DNA of 64,000 nt from an uncultured Candidatus Melainabacteria bacterium (GTDB lineage Bacteria > Cyanobacteriota > Vampirovibrionia > Gastranaerophilales > Gastranaerophilaceae). The first letter of the stretch is position 1. Every line of letters starts with the position of its first letter. Below, one piece after another: positions 62,006 to 64,000 of the stretch. The notes under the pieces were generated by a model. That model worked only from the letters and a program-made list of their open reading frames with translations. It searched no databases and had not been told where the DNA came from. The position numbers and the translations under genes are program-made. The DNA lies in assembly GCA_934728585.1 (NCBI GenBank), contig CAKVDZ010000009.1:1-64000 (forward strand). Reading direction: 5' to 3'.

Positions 62006-63563
62006 CCCAACTAATAAAACATCAAAAATAAAAACCTTGTTTAATCAAATGCTAACTAAAAAAAGCACTGACGAACTTATTTCTGCAAGTAAACACTCAG
62101 AGTTAAAAAAGACGTTAAATGCTTTTGACTTGATTATTTTAGGCATTGGTGCGGTTGTCGGTACAGGTATTTTTACAATTATTGGTATTGCGGCACAAGG
62201 TGGCGACGGTGGTGTTGCTGCTGGCCCATCGCTTACAGTGTCAATGGTAATCGCGGCTATTGCTTGTATTTTTTCGGCTCTTTGTTATAGCGAATTTGCT
62301 TCAATGATTCCAGTTGCAGGTAGTGCATATACCTACACTTACGCAACAATGGGCGAATTTATGGCTTGGATGGTTGGCTGGATTTTGATGTTAGAGTACT
62401 TAATCAGTAATATTACTGTTGCAAGTGCTTGGACTGGTTATTTTATGCAATTTTTGAAAGGATTTGAACATATTCTCCCAAATTGGTTAGTTAATCCACC
62501 AATTTGGTTAATTAATGACTACAGAAGTTCTTTGGCAATTTGTTCAAAACAAGGGCTAAATCCACATGATGTTATGCCATATTTATTTGGAGTAATTCCT
62601 GTTTCAATAAATGTTCCTGCAATTTTAATTGTGTTGGTTCTAACTTTACTTTTAATTAAGGGCGTTAAGGAATCGACTAAATTTGCAACAGTTATGGTTT
62701 TTGTAAACTTATTCATAATTTTATCTTTCGTTGCTGTTGGTGCGTTTTATGTTAAACCTGAAAACTGGGTGCCATTTGCGCCTAACGGTTTTGAGGGTGT
62801 ATTTATGGGTGCATTTATAATTTTCTTTGCATATATTGGCTTTGATGCTATTTCAACAGCCGCAGAAGAAACAAAAAATCCGCAAAGAGATTTACCTATT
62901 GGTATTTTAGGCACATTAATTTTATGTACTACTTTGTATGTTGCAGTAGCTTTGGTTTTGACTGGTATGGTTAATTATCAAGCTATTGATATTCAAGCTC
63001 CGATTGCAGCAGCTATGAGAATGGTTGGTCATGATAAATTTGCTGGATTTATTTCTGTGGGTGCTTTGGCTGGTTTAACTTCTGTATTGTTGGTTTACCA
63101 ATTAGGTGCAACAAGAATATTATATGCGATTAGTAGAGATAGATTTATCCCAAAAGGATTACGCAGAGTTCACAGACACAATAGAACACCTTATGTATTA
63201 ACTTGGTTAGCGGCTTTGGTTGTTATTATCGGGTCTTTCTTCTTAGATTTAAAAATTTCAGCAGAACTTTGTAATTTTGGTACTTTTCTAACCTTTATTA
63301 TCGTTTGTATGGCAATTATTATTTTAAGAAAAACTGAACCTGACAAACCTAGAGCGTTTAAAGTTCCATTTGTTCCACTATTTCCTATTTTAGGTATATT
63401 GATGAGTGGTGGCTTGATGTTTTATTCTATGGGTTCGTTAAAAACTTCTTCTGCATGGTTTATTGCGTGGTTAATCTGTGGTGTGTTAATCTATGCTTGC
63501 TACGGTTATAAACAAAAACGTATTGAAGAACGCAGAAAAGCTTTTTATAGTAGAAAAAAGTAA
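61995..63563 (+). CDS. APC-family amino acid permease, copy 2
   Basis: A 522-residue permease closely similar to the preceding one along its full length (KKTLNAFDLIILGIGAVVGTGIFTIIG; GFDAISTAAEETKNPQRDLPIGI; VKPENWVPFAPNGFEG). About 12-14 membrane helices. The first loop is GTGIF instead of GSGIF and there are differences in the substrate-facing helices, suggesting altered specificity. The gene starts inside the end of copy 1 (11-base overlap). Tandem duplication is evident; copy 2 keeps its own N-terminal tail of about 35 residues. Confidence 0.9.
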   Translation: MDNNPTNKTSKIKTLFNQMLTKKSTDELISASKHSELKKTLNAFDLIILGIGAVVGTGIFTIIGIAAQGGDGGVAAGPSLTVSMVIAAIACIFSALCYSEFASMIPVAGSAYTYTYATMGEFMAWMVGWILMLEYLISNITVASAWTGYFMQFLKGFEHILPNWLVNPPIWLINDYRSSLAICSKQGLNPHDVMPYLFGVIPVSINVPAILIVLVLTLLLIKGVKESTKFATVMVFVNLFIILSFVAVGAFYVKPENWVPFAPNGFEGVFMGAFIIFFAYIGFDAISTAAEETKNPQRDLPIGILGTLILCTTLYVAVALVLTGMVNYQAIDIQAPIAAAMRMVGHDKFAGFISVGALAGLTSVLLVYQLGATRILYAISRDRFIPKGLRRVHRHNRTPYVLTWLAALVVIIGSFFLDLKISAELCNFGTFLTFIIVCMAIIILRKTEPDKPRAFKVPFVPLFPILGILMSGGLMFYSMGSLKTSSAWFIAWLICGVLIYACYGYKQKRIEERRKAFYSRKK

Positions 63564-63925
63564 GTTGTGAGTCAAGTTTATAAAAAAATAGCCTTTTGAA
63601 TACTGATTTATTAAGGCTCTATAAGCTTATATTCTTATTTTGGATTATTTTATTAAGAAATGTAAACTAGTATTTTAACCAAAAGGCAATTTTTTCTGAA
63701 ATAAAAACTTTATATAAGTACGAGAGATAATTAAGATTACATATCGTACAAAACCACATTATAGTTTGCAATACAAGTTATTAAATGTTTAATTAATAGT
63801 CTTGTATATGTAGCTTAATTTGTAGTACGAAAAAATAGCTTAAATCTCTGTCTGCTAGCTTAATAAGCAAGTAGAAAATATAAATTAACACGTATTATTA
63901 TTAAAATTTAAGGAGAAATAACGAC
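63564..63925 (+). promoter_or_regulatory. 362-base intergenic region with promoter and long structured leader
   Basis: No open frame is visible. AGCCTT with AAGGCT (63588-63617) makes a weak hairpin after the permease gene. Promoter copy 4 lies at 63685-63725, so the leader to the ATG at 63926 is about 200 nt. In it, ATACAAGTTATTAA and TTAATAGTCTTGTAT form a long hairpin (about 63771-63808), and GCTTAATAAGC (63859-63869) is a palindrome. The Shine-Dalgarno AAGGAG lies at 63910-63915. Confidence 0.5.
63685..63725 (+). promoter_or_regulatory. shared promoter element, copy 4
   Basis: GGCAATTTTTTC, then ACTTTATATAAGTACGAG at 63707-63724, 20 nt from the start of CAATT to ACTTTAT. It matches copy 3 in the whole 18-base downstream half. 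Confidence 0.65.
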
Positions 63926-64000
63926 ATGGCTATCGGCGCAAGAGATTATATCGATCAATTATTGGTAAAAAAATACGCTCAAGAAAAAGTTGATAACCAC
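63926..64000 (+). CDS. 5' end of a gene cut by the window edge
   Basis: The first 25 codons are present, beginning AIGARDYIDQLLVKKYAQEK, with AAGGAG 10 nt upstream. There is no signal peptide. The family cannot be recognised from so short a piece. The promoter belongs to the four-copy set, and the roughly 200-nt leader is the longest in the window, so expression is probably high and may be regulated after transcription. Confidence 0.7.
   Translation, partial: MAIGARDYIDQLLVKKYAQEKVDNH

Noticed and set aside
1..64000. tRNA or rRNA genes
   Set aside because: No intergenic stretch shows a cloverleaf with a T-loop GTTCRA motif or rRNA-like conserved blocks; this is a reading by eye.

Overview
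The window reads as a chromosome segment from an AT-rich (roughly one third GC by eye), diderm, anaerobic bacterium. The outer membrane is indicated by a secretin with its pilus/secretion ATPase and platform protein. Anaerobiosis is indicated by a ferritin plus desulfoferrodoxin pair and by the absence of any respiratory genes in the window. The gene set (GH57/DUF3536 hydrolase, DUF115 protein, GGDEF and HDOD regulators, TPR proteins, secreted or abundant proteins with no recognisable family) is most consistent with the gut cyanobacterial sister group Gastranaerophilales (Melainabacteria/Vampirovibrionia). That placement is an inference from gene content, not from a marker-gene tree. All three stop codons are used normally and no tRNA, rRNA, IS element or CRISPR array is visible.

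Layout. 1-2.7 kb: end of a probable glycosyltransferase, a kinase-fold protein, an acetyltransferase pseudogene with three nonsense codons, and a membrane-anchored protein with its XRE regulator. 3-5.8 kb: a polytopic membrane protein and a UbiA/DPPR-synthase-like prenyltransferase (cell-surface polysaccharide). 5.7-9 kb: two-component pair, methyltransferase and a small conserved protein. 9-15.4 kb: type IV pilus/type II secretion operon (PilP/GspC-like, secretin, PilB, PilC). 15.5-20.4 kb: U32-like protein, secreted protein, GH57 enzyme. 20.4-25.9 kb (minus strand): tsaB-tsaE, GGDEF, HDOD and two TPR proteins. 26-27.9 kb: a tandem pair of abundant-looking paralogues. 27.9-31.7 kb: ferritin/desulfoferrodoxin, diverging from YkgJ, trpB and rlmN. 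31.7-36.7 kb: DUF115 protein, dtd, a zinc-ribbon/RGG-repeat protein, rimM, trmD. 36.7-44.2 kb: four-headed GntR-like regulator, metK, crcB, formyltransferase, endonuclease-IV-like barrel, acyl-ACP thioesterase, ndk, tgt. 44.2-51.5 kb (minus): yraN, dicarboxylate symporter, nadE, then murC-murB-ddl-ftsQ. 51.5-59.4 kb: nucleotidase, lone sugar permease, phosphohexomutase, glycine-zipper protein, small ORF, glycosyltransferase, DUF475, P-loop kinase. 59.5-64 kb: glyQ without glyS, two APC permeases, and the start of a further gene behind a long leader.

Most of the window is housekeeping. What stands out: (1) a promoter element repeated four times with fixed 20-nt internal spacing, in front of the tandem paralogues, the glycine-zipper protein and the last gene; (2) at least eight genes whose -10 hexamer lies 6-7 nt from the start codon, predicting leaderless mRNAs; (3) a regulator made of four tandem GntR-type winged helices and no effector domain, divergent from metK across repeated ATTTGATT sites; (4) near-perfect nucleotide identity over 599 bp between the two paralogues while their 5' ends differ; (5) a zinc-ribbon/RGG/duplicated-domain protein with no recognisable family; (6) an HDOD protein whose N-terminus resembles a serine-recombinase catalytic fold; (7) a NAD synthetase whose glutaminase domain has lost its catalytic segments.
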